From: an uncultured Pseudomonadota bacterium
Lineage (GTDB): Bacteria > Pseudomonadota > Gammaproteobacteria > Burkholderiales > Burkholderiaceae_C
NCBI GenBank assembly: GCA_945952465.1
Contig: CAMFIB010000001.1
Coordinates: 806,001 to 870,000, forward strand
Direction of reading: 5' to 3'
Length of the DNA stretch: 64,000 bases
Shown here: positions 43,336-54,403 of the stretch, piece by piece
How positions within the stretch are numbered: the stretch's first letter is position 1
Layout: the number at the start of each line of letters is the position of its first letter
Made by a program: the position numbers and the translations under genes
The notes under the pieces: generated by a model
Told to the model about the DNA's origin: nothing
The model's database searches: none
What the model saw: only the letters and a program-made list of their open reading frames with translations

Positions 43336-44688
43336 ATGACGCTGGACAACCCGTTTGTTGCCGGCGACGGTGCGCCGCGAGGCGCTGGCCTGCCGCCGCG
43401 CGTGTGGGAGGTGGGCGCGCTGTGCCGCGCGGTGGCCGACGCGCTGGAGGCGCGTTTCAACCCGGTGGCGGTGCGCGGCGAACTGATCGGTTTTTCGCGG
43501 GCAGCCAGCGGCCACTGCTACTTCTCGCTGCGCGACGGCAACGGCCAGATCCGCTGCGCGATGTTCCGCCGCGCCGCCAGCCTGCTCGACTTCGAGCCGC
43601 GCGACGGCGAACAGGTGGAGCTGCGCGGCCGGCTGGGTGTGTACGAGCAGCGGGGCGATCTGCAGCTCATCGTCGAAAGCCTGCGGCGGGCTGGCACGGG
43701 GGCGCTGTTCGAGCAGTTTCTGCGGCTGAAGGCGCAACTGGAGGCCGAGGGCCTGTTCGCCAGCGGGCGCAAGCGGCCGCTGCCGCTGATGCCGCAGGCG
43801 ATCGGCCTCGTCACCTCCCTGGGCGCGGCGGCGCTGCACGACGTGGTGACCGCGCTGCAGCGCCGGGTGCCGCACATTCCGGTGGTGCTGGCGCCGGCGG
43901 CGGTGCAGGGCGTTGCGGCGCCTGCGGCGATCTGCGAGGCGCTCTCAAAACTGTATCAACACATCGAGCATTCGCGCCGACATGCGGCCGATTCGATGCC
44001 GCAGATCGAGGCCATTCTCGTGGTGCGCGGCGGCGGTGCGCTGGAAGACCTGATGGCCTTCAACGACGAGCGGGTGGCCCGCCGCATCGCCGAAAGCCCG
44101 GTACCGGTGGTCAGCGGCGTGGGCCACGAGACCGACTTCACCATTGCCGATTTCGTGGCCGACCTGCGCGCGCCCACACCCACCGCCGCCGCCGAACTGG
44201 TCGCCCAGCCGCAGGCCGTCTGGCTCGACGCGCTGGAGTTGATCGGCGGGCGGCTGCAGGACGTGACCGCCCGCACGCTCGACCGCCACGGCCAGCGGCT
44301 CGACCGCATCGCCGCCGCGCTGGGCCGGCCCAGCACGCTGATGGCCCGCCAGCAGCAGGCGCTGGCCCGCCGCGCGGAACGGCTGCGGCTGTCGATGCTA
44401 TCGAATTTGCAGCAAAGAAACGAGCAATGGCGGCGACTGTCGCGTGATTTTGATCAGAAACGCGGCCTGCCCCTGCAGCGCGCCGCCGACCGACTCGACC
44501 GCGCGGCCTTGCGGCTGTCCGGCGTCGATCCGCGGCTGGTGCTGCAGCGCGGCTACGCCTGGCTCACCGACGACCAAGGCCGCGCCGTCACCCGCGCGGC
44601 CGATGCACCGGCGCCCGGCCGGCCGCTGCGCGCCACCCTTCACGACGGCGCGGTTGATCTGACCGTGGCCGACCCGCGTCACGAATAG
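43336..44688 (+). CDS. xseA: Exodeoxyribonuclease VII large subunit
   Basis: A 450-residue large subunit of ExoVII, which degrades single-stranded DNA with XseB. The N-terminal OB domain is about residues 20-110 (VRGELIGFSRAASGHCYFSL, GDLQLIVESLRRAG), and the catalytic domain follows (IGLVTSLGAAALHDVVTALQ, RGGGALEDLMAFND, GVGHETDFTIADFVADLRAP). A coiled-coil region lies at about 300-400. Residues about 354-375 (LSNLQQRNEQWRRLSRDFDQ) coincide with a possible degraded repeat copy. ATG at 43336 is chosen over GTG at 43327. xseB is not adjacent; sodB follows. Confidence 0.95.
   Translation: MTLDNPFVAGDGAPRGAGLPPRVWEVGALCRAVADALEARFNPVAVRGELIGFSRAASGHCYFSLRDGNGQIRCAMFRRAASLLDFEPRDGEQVELRGRLGVYEQRGDLQLIVESLRRAGTGALFEQFLRLKAQLEAEGLFASGRKRPLPLMPQAIGLVTSLGAAALHDVVTALQRRVPHIPVVLAPAAVQGVAAPAAICEALSKLYQHIEHSRRHAADSMPQIEAILVVRGGGALEDLMAFNDERVARRIAESPVPVVSGVGHETDFTIADFVADLRAPTPTAAAELVAQPQAVWLDALELIGGRLQDVTARTLDRHGQRLDRIAAALGRPSTLMARQQQALARRAERLRLSMLSNLQQRNEQWRRLSRDFDQKRGLPLQRAADRLDRAALRLSGVDPRLVLQRGYAWLTDDQGRAVTRAADAPAPGRPLRATLHDGAVDLTVADPRHE
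44396..44456 (+). repeat. Possible degraded interspersed repeat, copy F, in frame inside xseA
   Basis: TGCTATCGAATTTGCAGC followed by TGGCGGCGACTGTCGCGTGA and TTTT resembles copy C (TGCTATATTAAAT.., CGCTGACTTGCGGCCGATTT) in order and spacing, but the core agrees only at about 14 of 23 positions. Base composition drops locally. Confidence 0.35.
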
Positions 44689-44736
44689 TTTTTAGAATCG
44701 AACGGTCAACCATCACTGAATCCTGAGGAAAAGAAA

Positions 44737-45318
44737 ATGGAACACACCCTGCCGCCGCTGCCTTACCCGATCGACGCGCTCGGCGACGCGTACTCAAAGG
44801 AAACGCTCGAATACCACCACGGCAAGCACCACAAGGCCTACGTCGACAAGCTCAACGAGCTGCAGAAGGGCACCGAGTTCGAGAACCTGTCGCTGGAAGA
44901 GATCATCAAGAAGGCCTCCGGCCCGATCTACAACCAGGCCGCGCAGATCTGGAACCACACCTTCTTCTGGAACTGCATGAAGCCGCAGGGCGGCGGTGAA
45001 GCCACCGGCGCGCTGGCCGACGCCATCAAGGCCAAGTGGGGCTCCCACAAGGCGTTCACCGAAGCCTTCGTGAAGTCGGCCGTGGGCAACTTCGGTTCCG
45101 GCTGGACCTGGCTGGTGAAGAAGCCGGACGGCAGCGTGGACATCGTCAACACCGGCGCCGCCGGCACGCCGCTGACCACCGCCGACAAGGCCATCCTCAC
45201 GGTCGACGTCTGGGAACACGCCTACTACATCGACTACCGCAACGCCCGCCCCAAGTTCGTCGAGACCTTCTTCGACAAGCTGGCCAACTGGGACTTCGCC
45301 GCCAAGAATTTCGCCTGA
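44737..45318 (+). CDS. sodB: Superoxide dismutase (Fe)
   Basis: A 193-residue cytoplasmic dismutase, exactly the length of E. coli SodB. Metal ligands are recognisable: His in YHHGKHHKAYVDKLN, His in QIWNHTFFWNCM, and Asp and His in VDVWEHAYYIDYRN. The residues around GGEATGALADAI and FGSGWTWL favour iron over manganese. A GAGGAAAAG ribosome binding site precedes the ATG, and a strong terminator lies 20 bases after the stop. Confidence 0.95.
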   Translation: MEHTLPPLPYPIDALGDAYSKETLEYHHGKHHKAYVDKLNELQKGTEFENLSLEEIIKKASGPIYNQAAQIWNHTFFWNCMKPQGGGEATGALADAIKAKWGSHKAFTEAFVKSAVGNFGSGWTWLVKKPDGSVDIVNTGAAGTPLTTADKAILTVDVWEHAYYIDYRNARPKFVETFFDKLANWDFAAKNFA

Positions 45319-45337
45319 TCGGCGCGGTTCCCGCAGC

Positions 45338-45364
45338 AAAAAGCCGGCATCTGCCGGCTTTTTT
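45338..45364 (+). terminator. Intrinsic terminator after sodB
   Basis: AAAAAGCCGGC-atct-GCCGGCTTTTTT: stem GCCGGC (45343-45348)/(45353-45358) extended by A-T pairs, with a six-T run. It is A/T-symmetric and so may also terminate the convergent DUF192 gene. Confidence 0.92.
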
Positions 45365-45384
45365 CATGGGCGGTGCAAAAACGT

Positions 45385-45864
45385 TCAGGACACCGGCTTG
45401 CCGAACGGCGCGCCGCCCAGCTTGGCGCCAGCAGCCAGCCCGCGCTTCTTGAACCAGCCGTGGTTCATTTCCAGCACATAGCGCACGGGCTTGGTGGAGC
45501 AGTGGGAATCGAGCGTCTGCGGTTTCATGTCGACCAGGTTGACGATGGTGCCGTCGTCCGCGATGAAGGCCGCCGTCAGTGGCAGCAGCGTGTTCTTCAT
45601 CCAGAAGCATTGCACGTGCGCTTCCTCGAACACGAACAGCATGCCCTCCTGGGCGGGCATGTCCCGGCGGAACATCAGCCCGATCTGGCGCTGCTCGGGC
45701 GTGGCGGCCACCTGGGTGTCGATGCGGAACATGCCGGCCTGCAGCGTGACGCGGGGCAGATCGGTCTGCGGGCGGTCTTGCGCCGGTGCGGCGGCGGGCG
45801 CCAGCAGAGCGGCTGCGAGCAGCGCCGGGCAGAACAGGGTGCGGAGGAATCGAAGGGCTGTCAT
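45385..45864 (-). CDS. DUF192 family exported protein
   Basis: A 159-residue protein with a signal peptide (ALRFLRTLFCPALLAAALLA then PAAAPAQ) and a DUF192 domain: TQVAATPEQRQIGLMFRRDM, GMLFVFEEAHVQCFWMKNTL, AFIADDGTIVNLVDM, VRYVLEMNHGWFKKRGLAAG. DUF192 proteins are small periplasmic or cytoplasmic beta-proteins of unknown function. ATG at 45864 gives the signal peptide. Confidence 0.9.
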   Translation of the reverse strand: MTALRFLRTLFCPALLAAALLAPAAAPAQDRPQTDLPRVTLQAGMFRIDTQVAATPEQRQIGLMFRRDMPAQEGMLFVFEEAHVQCFWMKNTLLPLTAAFIADDGTIVNLVDMKPQTLDSHCSTKPVRYVLEMNHGWFKKRGLAAGAKLGGAPFGKPVS

Positions 45865-45884
45865 CGTCTTTTCTTGGCCGGAAA

Positions 45885-45911
45885 ACAAAAATGCCCGCAG
45901 GCGCGGGCATT
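45885..45911 (-). terminator. Intrinsic terminator after the 68-residue exported protein gene
   Basis: A 9-bp stem AATGCCCGC (45890-45898) / GCGGGCATT (45903-45911) with loop AGGC. On the minus strand it is followed by TTTTGTTTT (from 45890 down). It separates two minus-strand genes. Confidence 0.8.
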
Positions 45912-45931
45912 TTGACTCAGCTCGGGGCCGA

Positions 45932-46138
45932 TTACTTGGAGGCAGCGTCGGCGGCCGGAGCGGCTTCTGCCTTGGCCTTCTTCGACTTCTTGGCCTTCTT
46001 GGCCTTGGCCGGCTTGGCAGCAGCGGCCGGGGTGGGGGTCGAAGCGGCGGTGCCGGTGTCGTTGCCAGCGGCCGGAGCGGCGGCGAAGGTGGTCACGGCG
46101 AACAGGGAGGCGACGAGTGCGGCGAGAAGTTTGCTCAT
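45932..46138 (-). CDS. Small exported Ala/Lys-rich protein, function unknown
   Basis: A 68-residue protein with a signal peptide (MSKLLAALVASLFAVTTFAA, cleavage near AAA-AP) and a low-complexity mature part made of TPAAAAKPAKAKKAKKSKKA and AEAAPAADAASK. The lysine-rich tail would be strongly basic and disordered, possibly interacting with nucleic acid or the envelope. It has its own terminator and lies divergent from icd. I do not recognise a family. Confidence 0.75.
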   Translation of the reverse strand: MSKLLAALVASLFAVTTFAAAPAAGNDTGTAASTPTPAAAAKPAKAKKAKKSKKAKAEAAPAADAASK

Positions 46139-46222
46139 GTGAGGTCCTGGAAGATCTTGGGTTGACAAAGACCACCCGGTTCATGGGGATGGTTCACCTA
46201 GAACGCCCTGTATTCCCTGCGG

Positions 46223-46255
46223 TTGACAGGCCGCCGAAAGAATTTTTTGCATAAT
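46223..46255 (+). promoter_or_regulatory. Promoter-like elements upstream of icd (unusual spacing)
   Basis: A perfect TTGACA at 46223-46228 and CATAAT at 46250-46255 are 21 bases apart, longer than the usual 16-18, so they may not belong to one promoter. icd starts 49 bases downstream. Confidence 0.35.
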
Positions 46256-46304
46256 CCGGTATCTCAACCCGCCCTGCGATAACGCACCTGGAGACAGAAG
46301 ACCC

Positions 46305-47564
46305 ATGACGACCTACCAGCACATCAAGGTTCCGGCCGAAGGCCAGAAGATCACCGTCAACGCCGACATGTCGCTGAACGTGCCGGATCAGCCCATCGTT
46401 CCCTATATTGAAGGCGACGGCACCGGCTTCGACATCACGCCGGTGATGCTCAAGGTGGTGGACGCAGCCGTGGCCAAGGCCTACGGCGGCAAGAAGAAGA
46501 TCCACTGGATGGAAGTCTTTGCCGGCGAGAAATCGACCCGCATCTACGGCCCGGACGTCTGGCTGCCGGAAGAAACGCTGCATGCGGTGCGCGACTACGT
46601 GGTGTCGATCAAGGGCCCGCTGACCACGCCGGTCGGTGGCGGCATCCGCTCGCTGAACGTGGCGCTGCGCCAGGAACTCGACCTCTACGTCTGCCTGCGC
46701 CCCATCCAGTACTTTGACGGCGTGCCCAGCCCGGTGAAGGAGCCGCAGAAGACCAACATGGTGATCTTCCGCGAGAACTCGGAAGACATCTACGCCGGCA
46801 TCGAGTTCGAGGCGGGCAGCGAGAAGGTGCAGAAGCTCATCAAGATCCTGCAGGACGATTTCGGCGTTAAGAAAATCCGTTTCCCGAACACCTCGGGCAT
46901 CGGCATCAAGCCGGTCTCCAAGGAAGGCACGGAGCGTCTGGTGCGCAAGGCCATCCAGTACGCGATCGACAACGACAAGCCCAGCGTGACCATCGTGCAC
47001 AAGGGCAACATCATGAAGTTCACCGAAGGCGGCTTCCGCGACTGGGCCTACGGCCTGGCGCAAACCGAATTCGGCGCCCAGCTGGTCGACGGCGGCCCGT
47101 GGTGCAAGTTCAAGAACCCCAAGACCGGCAAGGAAATCACGATCAAGGACTCGATCGCCGACGCCTTCCTGCAGCAGATTCTGCTGCGCCCGGCCGAGTA
47201 CAGCGTGATCGCCACGCTGAACCTGAACGGCGACTACGTGTCCGACGCGCTGGCCGCCCAGGTGGGCGGCATCGGCATCGCGCCCGGCGCCAACCTGAGC
47301 GACTCGGTCGCCATGTTCGAGGCCACCCACGGCACGGCCCCCAAGTACGCCGGCAAGGACTACGTGAACCCCGGCTCCGAAATCCTGTCGGCCGAGATGA
47401 TGCTGCGCCACATGGGCTGGGTCGAAGCCGCCGACCTGATCATCGCGTCGATGAAGCGCTCGATCGCCAGCAAGAAGGTCACCTACGACTTCGCCCGCCT
47501 CATGGAAGGCGCGACGCAGGTGAGCTGCTCGGGCTTTGGCCAGGTCATGATCGACCACATGTAA
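46305..47564 (+). CDS. icd: Isocitrate dehydrogenase (NADP)
   Basis: A 419-residue TCA-cycle enzyme of the E. coli type (416). The substrate serine region is [20 protein letters not shown] (Ser116, the residue phosphorylated by AceK in E. coli); further conserved parts are [53 protein letters not shown] and the NADP specificity segment [18 protein letters not shown] ribosome binding site GGAGA lies before the ATG, and a terminator follows. Confidence 0.97.
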   Translation: MTTYQHIKVPAEGQKITVNADMSLNVPDQPIVPYIEGDGTGFDITPVMLKVVDAAVAKAYGGKKKIHWMEVFAGEKSTRIYGPDVWLPEETLHAVRDYVVSIKGPLTTPVGGGIRSLNVALRQELDLYVCLRPIQYFDGVPSPVKEPQKTNMVIFRENSEDIYAGIEFEAGSEKVQKLIKILQDDFGVKKIRFPNTSGIGIKPVSKEGTERLVRKAIQYAIDNDKPSVTIVHKGNIMKFTEGGFRDWAYGLAQTEFGAQLVDGGPWCKFKNPKTGKEITIKDSIADAFLQQILLRPAEYSVIATLNLNGDYVSDALAAQVGGIGIAPGANLSDSVAMFEATHGTAPKYAGKDYVNPGSEILSAEMMLRHMGWVEAADLIIASMKRSIASKKVTYDFARLMEGATQVSCSGFGQVMIDHM

Positions 47565-47585
47565 AGCCGGTCGCTCCCGTGACAA

Positions 47586-47611
47586 AAGGCCGCCCACCGG
47601 GCGGCCTTTTT
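47586..47611 (+). terminator. Intrinsic terminator after icd
   Basis: A perfect 10-bp stem AAGGCCGCCC (47586-47595) / GGGCGGCCTT (47599-47608) with loop ACC, then TTTTT. Confidence 0.93.
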
Positions 47612-47738
47612 GCTTTCACGAACGTTGTAGCGGTGGGTGGTGCCGAACGGTCGGCGGGGGCTCTTGAATGTGCGCGGCGCAGCACCATTTGCCAATGCAG
47701 GACGGTGGCGGCATGCCCGGCTGGATAGAATGAATTAC

Positions 47739-48086
47739 ATGGCAACCAATCCCCCAACCCCCGGTGCGCCGCCCTCGATTTCCGACGACGGATCGGTGGT
47801 GCTGGAACGGCGCACACAACGGGTGCAACCGCCGCAGATGCACCAGGTCGTGCTGCTCAACGACGACTACACCCCGATGGAATTCGTGGTTGCGGTGATT
47901 CAGGAATTTTTCAGCAAGGACCGGGAAACCGCCACCCAGATCATGCTGAAGGTCCATCTCGATGGGCGGGGCGTCTGCGGGGTTTTCTCCAAGGACATCG
48001 CGGCAACCAAGGTGGACCAGGTGCGAGAGGCGGCAGCGAAAGCCGGGCATCCGCTGCAATGTGTGAGTGAACCTGTCGAGTCGTGA
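47739..48086 (+). CDS. clpS: ATP-dependent Clp protease adaptor ClpS
   Basis: A 115-residue adaptor delivering N-end-rule substrates to ClpAP. After a disordered N terminus comes [20 protein letters not shown], which holds the N-degron pocket (DDYTPM), then [20 protein letters not shown] and [15 protein letters not shown] at 47739 is chosen; 47730 (adding MNY) is equally possible, and the ribosome binding site is poor for both. It is 41 bases before clpA. Confidence 0.94.
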   Translation: MATNPPTPGAPPSISDDGSVVLERRTQRVQPPQMHQVVLLNDDYTPMEFVVAVIQEFFSKDRETATQIMLKVHLDGRGVCGVFSKDIAATKVDQVREAAAKAGHPLQCVSEPVES

Positions 48087-48127
48087 GCACTCTCACGACC
48101 AGCGGGAACGGAAACTGAAGGAACATC

Positions 48128-50437
<2,310 letters not shown>

Positions 50438-50463
50438 CGGTTTCTGCAGCGGTTTTATAGCCA

Positions 50464-50496
50464 AAAGGCCCGCCAGTCAGCGACTGGCGGGCCTTT
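50464..50496. terminator. Strong 15-bp stem between clpA and the EVE-domain gene
   Basis: AAAGGCCCGCCAGTC (50464-50478) pairs perfectly with GACTGGCGGGCCTTT (50482-50496), loop AGC. Short T-runs flank both sides, so it can terminate the convergent transcripts. The flanks TTATAGCC and TGCTATTGAA resemble ends of the interspersed repeat. Confidence 0.88.
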
Positions 50497-50540
50497 ATTG
50501 CTATTGAAAGAGGAGCAACCGTGCGGCGGGGCGAGGACGC

Positions 50541-51008
50541 TCAGGCCACCTCCAGGGAGCCGGCGATCGCCGCCCAGTGCGCCGCATCCACCGGTGTGAT
50601 CGACAGGCGGTTGCCTTTCTGCAGCACCCGCATCTCCGCCAGTTCCGGTCGGTCGCGCATCTGGGGCAGCAGCAGCGGCGGGTCGAGCTTGCGCAGCACC
50701 TGCACGTCCACCAGCAGCCAGCGCGGCGCGTCTGGCTTGCTGGCCGCGTCGAAATAGGGCGACTGCCGGTCGAACTGCGTCGGGTCCGTCCTGCTGGCCG
50801 ACGCCACCCGGGCAATGCCGACCACCCCTGGCTCGGCACAACTCGAGTGGTAGAACAGCACCCCGTCACCCACCCGCATGCCGTCGCGCATGAAATTGCG
50901 GGCCTGGTAGTTGCGCACACCGGTCCAGGGCACGGTGGCCTGCGGCGCCGCCAGCGCGTCGTCGACCGACACCTCCTCGGGCTCGGACTTCATCAGCCAG
51001 TAGTTCAT
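50541..51008 (-). CDS. EVE-domain (PUA-like) protein
   Basis: A 155-residue protein covering a single EVE domain: MNYWLMKSEPEEVSVDDALA, WTGVRNYQARNFMRDGMRVG, VLFYHSSCAEPGVVGIARV, and DPTQFDRQSPYFD. EVE domains have a PUA/YTH-like fold that binds modified bases or RNA; related proteins act in RNA or DNA metabolism. No catalytic role is known. It is convergent with clpA and divergent from the box operon. Confidence 0.9.
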   Translation of the reverse strand: MNYWLMKSEPEEVSVDDALAAPQATVPWTGVRNYQARNFMRDGMRVGDGVLFYHSSCAEPGVVGIARVASASRTDPTQFDRQSPYFDAASKPDAPRWLLVDVQVLRKLDPPLLLPQMRDRPELAEMRVLQKGNRLSITPVDAAHWAAIAGSLEVA

Positions 51009-51056
51009 GGCGACAGTCTGCCATGGGTGTCATGCGGAAGCGTGAGCGCTTGTGTC

Positions 51057-51070
51057 TGAACTATAGTTCA
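51057..51070 (+). promoter_or_regulatory. Candidate BoxR operator O1 upstream of boxC
   Basis: TGAACTATAGTTCA, a perfect 14-bp palindrome of the form GAA-N-TATA-N-TTC. Its centre lies 88 bases before that of O2, about eight and a half helical turns, a spacing that would allow looping. Confidence 0.65.
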
Positions 51071-51072
51071 TC

Positions 51073-51098
51073 AAAGTGCGAGCGACCTTACGCACTTT
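51073..51098 (+). promoter_or_regulatory. Inverted repeat AAAGTGCG / CGCACTTT between O1 and the boxC promoter
   Basis: A perfect 8-bp inverted repeat (51073-51080 and 51091-51098) with a 10-base spacer. No T-run follows that would make it a terminator. It may be a site for a second regulator; the factor is not known. Confidence 0.4.
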
Positions 51099-51127
51099 TG
51101 CTCGATAAATCAGAAAGAAAAGTGGGG

Positions 51128-51155
51128 TTGACGAGCCCGATATATGAAGTATACT
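51128..51155 (+). promoter_or_regulatory. Predicted boxC promoter
   Basis: TTGACG (51128-51133), a 16-base spacer and TATACT (51150-51155). Start of transcription should be near 51162, leaving a leader of about 56 bases with AAGGA at 51208-51212 before the ATG. Confidence 0.75.
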
Positions 51156-51157
51156 TC
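51146..51157 (+). promoter_or_regulatory. Candidate BoxR operator O2 overlapping the boxC -10
   Basis: GAAGTATACTTC, a perfect 12-bp palindrome of the same form as O1. The -10 hexamer is positions 5-10 of the palindrome, so a bound protein would block RNA polymerase. The same geometry is seen at the boxR promoter. Confidence 0.7.
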
Positions 51158-51217
51158 TTGAAGTGTGATGGCGCACCGCAGTTTTACTTCGTCATGCCGT
51201 CTTGATAAGGAACCCCG

Positions 51218-52930
51218 ATGAGTGCCGTATCCGTTGCCCAACACCCGTCCGCTGCCGCCAACACGCCTGCCCCGGTCGTTGATTACCGCACCTCCCCGGA
51301 CCACTACAGGCATTGGCGCTTGGACATCGATGGCGCCATTGCGACGCTGACCATGTCGGTCGCCGAGGACGGCGGCATCCGTCCCGGCTACAAGCTCAAG
51401 CTCAACAGCTACGACCTCGGCGTGGACATCGAACTGCATGACGCGATCAACCGCCTGCGTTTTGAGCACCCGGACGTGAAAGCGGTGGTGCTGACCGGCG
51501 GCCGCGAGCGCATCTTCTGCTCGGGTGCCAACATCTTCATGCTGGGTCTGTCGAGCCATGCGTGGAAGGTGAACTTCTGCAAGTTCACGAATGAGACCCG
51601 CAACGGCCTGGAAGACTCCAGCCGCAACGGCAGTCTGAAATTCCTGGCGGCCGTGAACGGTGCCTGCGCCGGCGGTGGCTACGAGGTGGCGCTGGCCTGT
51701 GACGAAATCCTGCTGGTCGACGACCGCTCATCGGCCGTCTCGCTGCCCGAGGTGCCGCTGCTGGGCGTGTTGCCGGGCACCGGCGGCCTGACCCGCGTGA
51801 CCGACAAGCGCCAGGTGCGCCATGACCTCGCCGACATCTTCTGTACCAGCGTTGAAGGCGTGCGCGGCCAGCGCGCGGTCGACTGGAAGCTGGTCGATGC
51901 GATCGCCAAGCCCGCCGCCTTCGCACAGGCTGTCAAAACCCGCGCCGAGGCGCTCGGCGCCAAGGCCGTGCATCGGCCTGGGCCGGGTGCCAATGCCAAG
52001 GGCGTCGCCCTGACGCCGATCGAGCGCCGCGAAGAAGCCGGCGCGCTGCGTTACGCCACCGTCGAAGTCACCATCGACCGCGCCCGGCGCACCGCGACCA
52101 TCACGGCGAAAGCGCCGAATACCGCGCAACCCACCGACGTGGCCGGCATCGAAGCCGCCAGCGCCAACTGGTGGCCGCTGCAGTTCGCCCGCGAACTCGA
52201 CGACGCGATCCTGCACCTGCGCACCAATGAACCGGGCATTGGTACCTGGGTGCTGCAGACGCGCGGCGGCGCCGCCGCCGTGCTGGCCAGCGACGCCACG
52301 CTGGTGAAGCACAAGAGCCACTGGCTGGTCAACGAGACCATCGGCCTGCTGCGCCGCACCTTCGCCCGGCTCGACGTGTCGTCTCGCACGCTGTTCGCGC
52401 TGGTCGACCGTGAGTCGTGTTTCGCCGGCAGCTTGGCTGAATTCGCCTTCGCCGCCGATCGCGCCTATATGCTGGCGCTGCCCGATGACCCCGATGCCGC
52501 GCCGCAACTGCATTTGAGCGAAGCCAACTTCGGCCTGGTGCCGATGATCACCGGCCAGAGCCGCCTGGAGCGCCGCTTCTACGGCAACGCCGGCGAGATC
52601 GGCAAGGCCAGGGCCATCATTGGCCAGCCGCTCGACGCCGACGCCGCGCTGGCGCTGGGCCTGGTCACCGCCGCGCCCGACGACATCGACTGGGAAGACG
52701 AGATCCGCATCGCACTCGAAGAGCGCGCCGCGCTGTCGCCCGACGCGCTGACGGGGCTGGAGGCCAACCTGCGCTTCAACGGCCCCGAGAACCTGTTCAC
52801 CCGTGTGTTCGGCCGCCTGTCGGCCTGGCAGAACTGGATTTTCATCCGGCCCAACGCGGTTGGCGAAAAGGGCGCGCTGAAACTCTACGGAAAGGGCGCC
52901 AAGGCCCAGTTCGACCTGAACCGCGTTTGA
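51218..52930 (+). CDS. boxC: 2,3-Epoxybenzoyl-CoA dihydrolase (ring-cleaving BoxC)
   Basis: A 570-residue crotonase-superfamily enzyme, made of two crotonase-like halves. It opens the 2,3-epoxide of benzoyl-CoA to 3,4-dehydroadipyl-CoA semialdehyde and formate. The first half has DYRTSPDHYRHWRLDIDGAI, GGRERIFCSGANIFMLGLSS and NGACAGGGYEVALACDE with LPEVPLLGVLPGTGGLTRV; the second has LDVSSRTLFALVDRESCFAG. The length fits the family (about 555). It is first in the boxC-boxB-boxA-thiolase operon behind the promoter at 51128. Confidence 0.95.
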   Translation: MSAVSVAQHPSAAANTPAPVVDYRTSPDHYRHWRLDIDGAIATLTMSVAEDGGIRPGYKLKLNSYDLGVDIELHDAINRLRFEHPDVKAVVLTGGRERIFCSGANIFMLGLSSHAWKVNFCKFTNETRNGLEDSSRNGSLKFLAAVNGACAGGGYEVALACDEILLVDDRSSAVSLPEVPLLGVLPGTGGLTRVTDKRQVRHDLADIFCTSVEGVRGQRAVDWKLVDAIAKPAAFAQAVKTRAEALGAKAVHRPGPGANAKGVALTPIERREEAGALRYATVEVTIDRARRTATITAKAPNTAQPTDVAGIEAASANWWPLQFARELDDAILHLRTNEPGIGTWVLQTRGGAAAVLASDATLVKHKSHWLVNETIGLLRRTFARLDVSSRTLFALVDRESCFAGSLAEFAFAADRAYMLALPDDPDAAPQLHLSEANFGLVPMITGQSRLERRFYGNAGEIGKARAIIGQPLDADAALALGLVTAAPDDIDWEDEIRIALEERAALSPDALTGLEANLRFNGPENLFTRVFGRLSAWQNWIFIRPNAVGEKGALKLYGKGAKAQFDLNRV

Positions 52931-52952
52931 AAACAACCTGGGGCACACCACC

Positions 52953-54380
52953 ATGTCCACTGTCGACTACAGCCAGAAGATCCCGAACAATGTCAACCTG
53001 AACGAAGACCGCACGCTGCAACGCGCGCTGGAGGGCTGGCAGCCCAACTTCATCAACTGGTGGGACGACATGGGGCCCGAGAACACCACCCGGCACGACG
53101 TCTACCTGCGCACCGCCGTCAGCGTCGATCCTGCGGGCTGGGCGCAGTTCGGCCACGTCAAGATGCGCGACTACCGCTGGGGCATCTTCCTGAACCCGGG
53201 CGACGCCAACCGCGAGGTGCATTTCGGCGACCACAAGGGCGAGAAGGTCTGGCAGGACGTGCCGGGCGAACACCGGGCCAACCTGCGCCGCATCATCGTC
53301 ACCCAGGGCGACACCGAGCCGGCGTCGGTCGAGCAGCAGCGCCACCTCGGCCTCACCGCGCCCAGCCTGTACGACCTGCGCAACCTGTTCCAGATCAACG
53401 TGGAAGAGGGCCGCCACCTTTGGGCCATGGTGTATTTGCTGCACAAGCATTTCGGCCGCGACGGCCGCGAAGAAGCCGAGGCGCTGCTGCAGCGCAATTC
53501 GGGCGACGCCGACAACCCGCGCATTCTGGGTGCCTTCAACGAAAAGACACCGGACTGGCTGGCCTTCTTCATGTTCACCTACTTCACAGACCGCGACGGC
53601 AAGTTCCAGCTCTCCGCGCTGGCCGAAAGCGCGTTCGACCCGCTGGCCCGCACCACCAAGTTCATGCTGACCGAGGAGGCCCACCACATGTTCGTGGGCG
53701 AGAGCGGTGTGAGCCGCGTGATCCAGCGCACCTGCCAGGTGATGAACGAGATCAAGAGCGACGACCCGGCCAAGGTGCGCGCCGCCGGCGCGATCGACCT
53801 GGCGACCATCCAGCGTTACCTGAACTTCCACTACAGCGTCACCATCGACCTGTTCGGCGCGGACGAATCCAGCAACGCTGCCATGTTCTACAGCGCTGGC
53901 CTGAAGGGCCGCTACGAAGAAGGCAAGCGCACCGACGACCACCTGCTGAAAGACCAGTTCTACAAGGTGCTGGAGGTCCGCGAGGGCCAGTTGCTGGAGA
54001 AAGAAGTGCCGATGCTCAATGCGCTGAACGAGGTGCTGCGCGACGACTTCATCAAGGACTCGGTGGCCGGCGTGGAGCGCTGGAACAAGGTGCTGGACAA
54101 AGCCGGCATTCCGTTCCGCTTCAAGGTGCCCCACAAGGCCTTCAACCGCCGCATCGGCGCGTTGGCCGGCGTGAAGGTCAGCCCGGAAGGCCGGCCCTTG
54201 AACGACGCCGAGTGGAAGGCCCACGAGAACACCTGGCTGCCCACGGCCGAAGACCGGGCCTTCGTTGCGTCGCTCATGGGCCGCGTGGTGGAGCCGGGCC
54301 GGTTTGCGGGCTGGATCGCGCCGCCGGCAGTGGGCATCAACCGCCAGCCGGTCGATTTCGACTACATTCGCTTCAACTGA
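52953..54380 (+). CDS. boxB: Benzoyl-CoA 2,3-epoxidase, di-iron oxygenase subunit BoxB
   Basis: A 475-residue class I di-iron oxygenase subunit that inserts one oxygen atom into benzoyl-CoA with electrons from BoxA. Putative iron ligands line up with those I recall for the Azoarcus enzyme, shifted by two: Glu122, Glu152 and His155 (EEGRHLWAM), Asp213 (YFTDRDGKF), Glu242 and His245 ([10 protein letters not shown]). The N terminus has [20 protein letters not shown]. The start ATG lies 22 bases after the boxC stop and boxA follows after 23. Confidence 0.95.
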   Translation: MSTVDYSQKIPNNVNLNEDRTLQRALEGWQPNFINWWDDMGPENTTRHDVYLRTAVSVDPAGWAQFGHVKMRDYRWGIFLNPGDANREVHFGDHKGEKVWQDVPGEHRANLRRIIVTQGDTEPASVEQQRHLGLTAPSLYDLRNLFQINVEEGRHLWAMVYLLHKHFGRDGREEAEALLQRNSGDADNPRILGAFNEKTPDWLAFFMFTYFTDRDGKFQLSALAESAFDPLARTTKFMLTEEAHHMFVGESGVSRVIQRTCQVMNEIKSDDPAKVRAAGAIDLATIQRYLNFHYSVTIDLFGADESSNAAMFYSAGLKGRYEEGKRTDDHLLKDQFYKVLEVREGQLLEKEVPMLNALNEVLRDDFIKDSVAGVERWNKVLDKAGIPFRFKVPHKAFNRRIGALAGVKVSPEGRPLNDAEWKAHENTWLPTAEDRAFVASLMGRVVEPGRFAGWIAPPAVGINRQPVDFDYIRFN

Positions 54381-54403
54381 GCGGCGGCGCCAAGGAGCGG
54401 GGC

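Noticed and set aside
46223-46255. TTGACA...CATAAT as a normal sigma-70 promoter for icd
   Set aside because: The 21-base spacer is too long; listed only as promoter-like elements.
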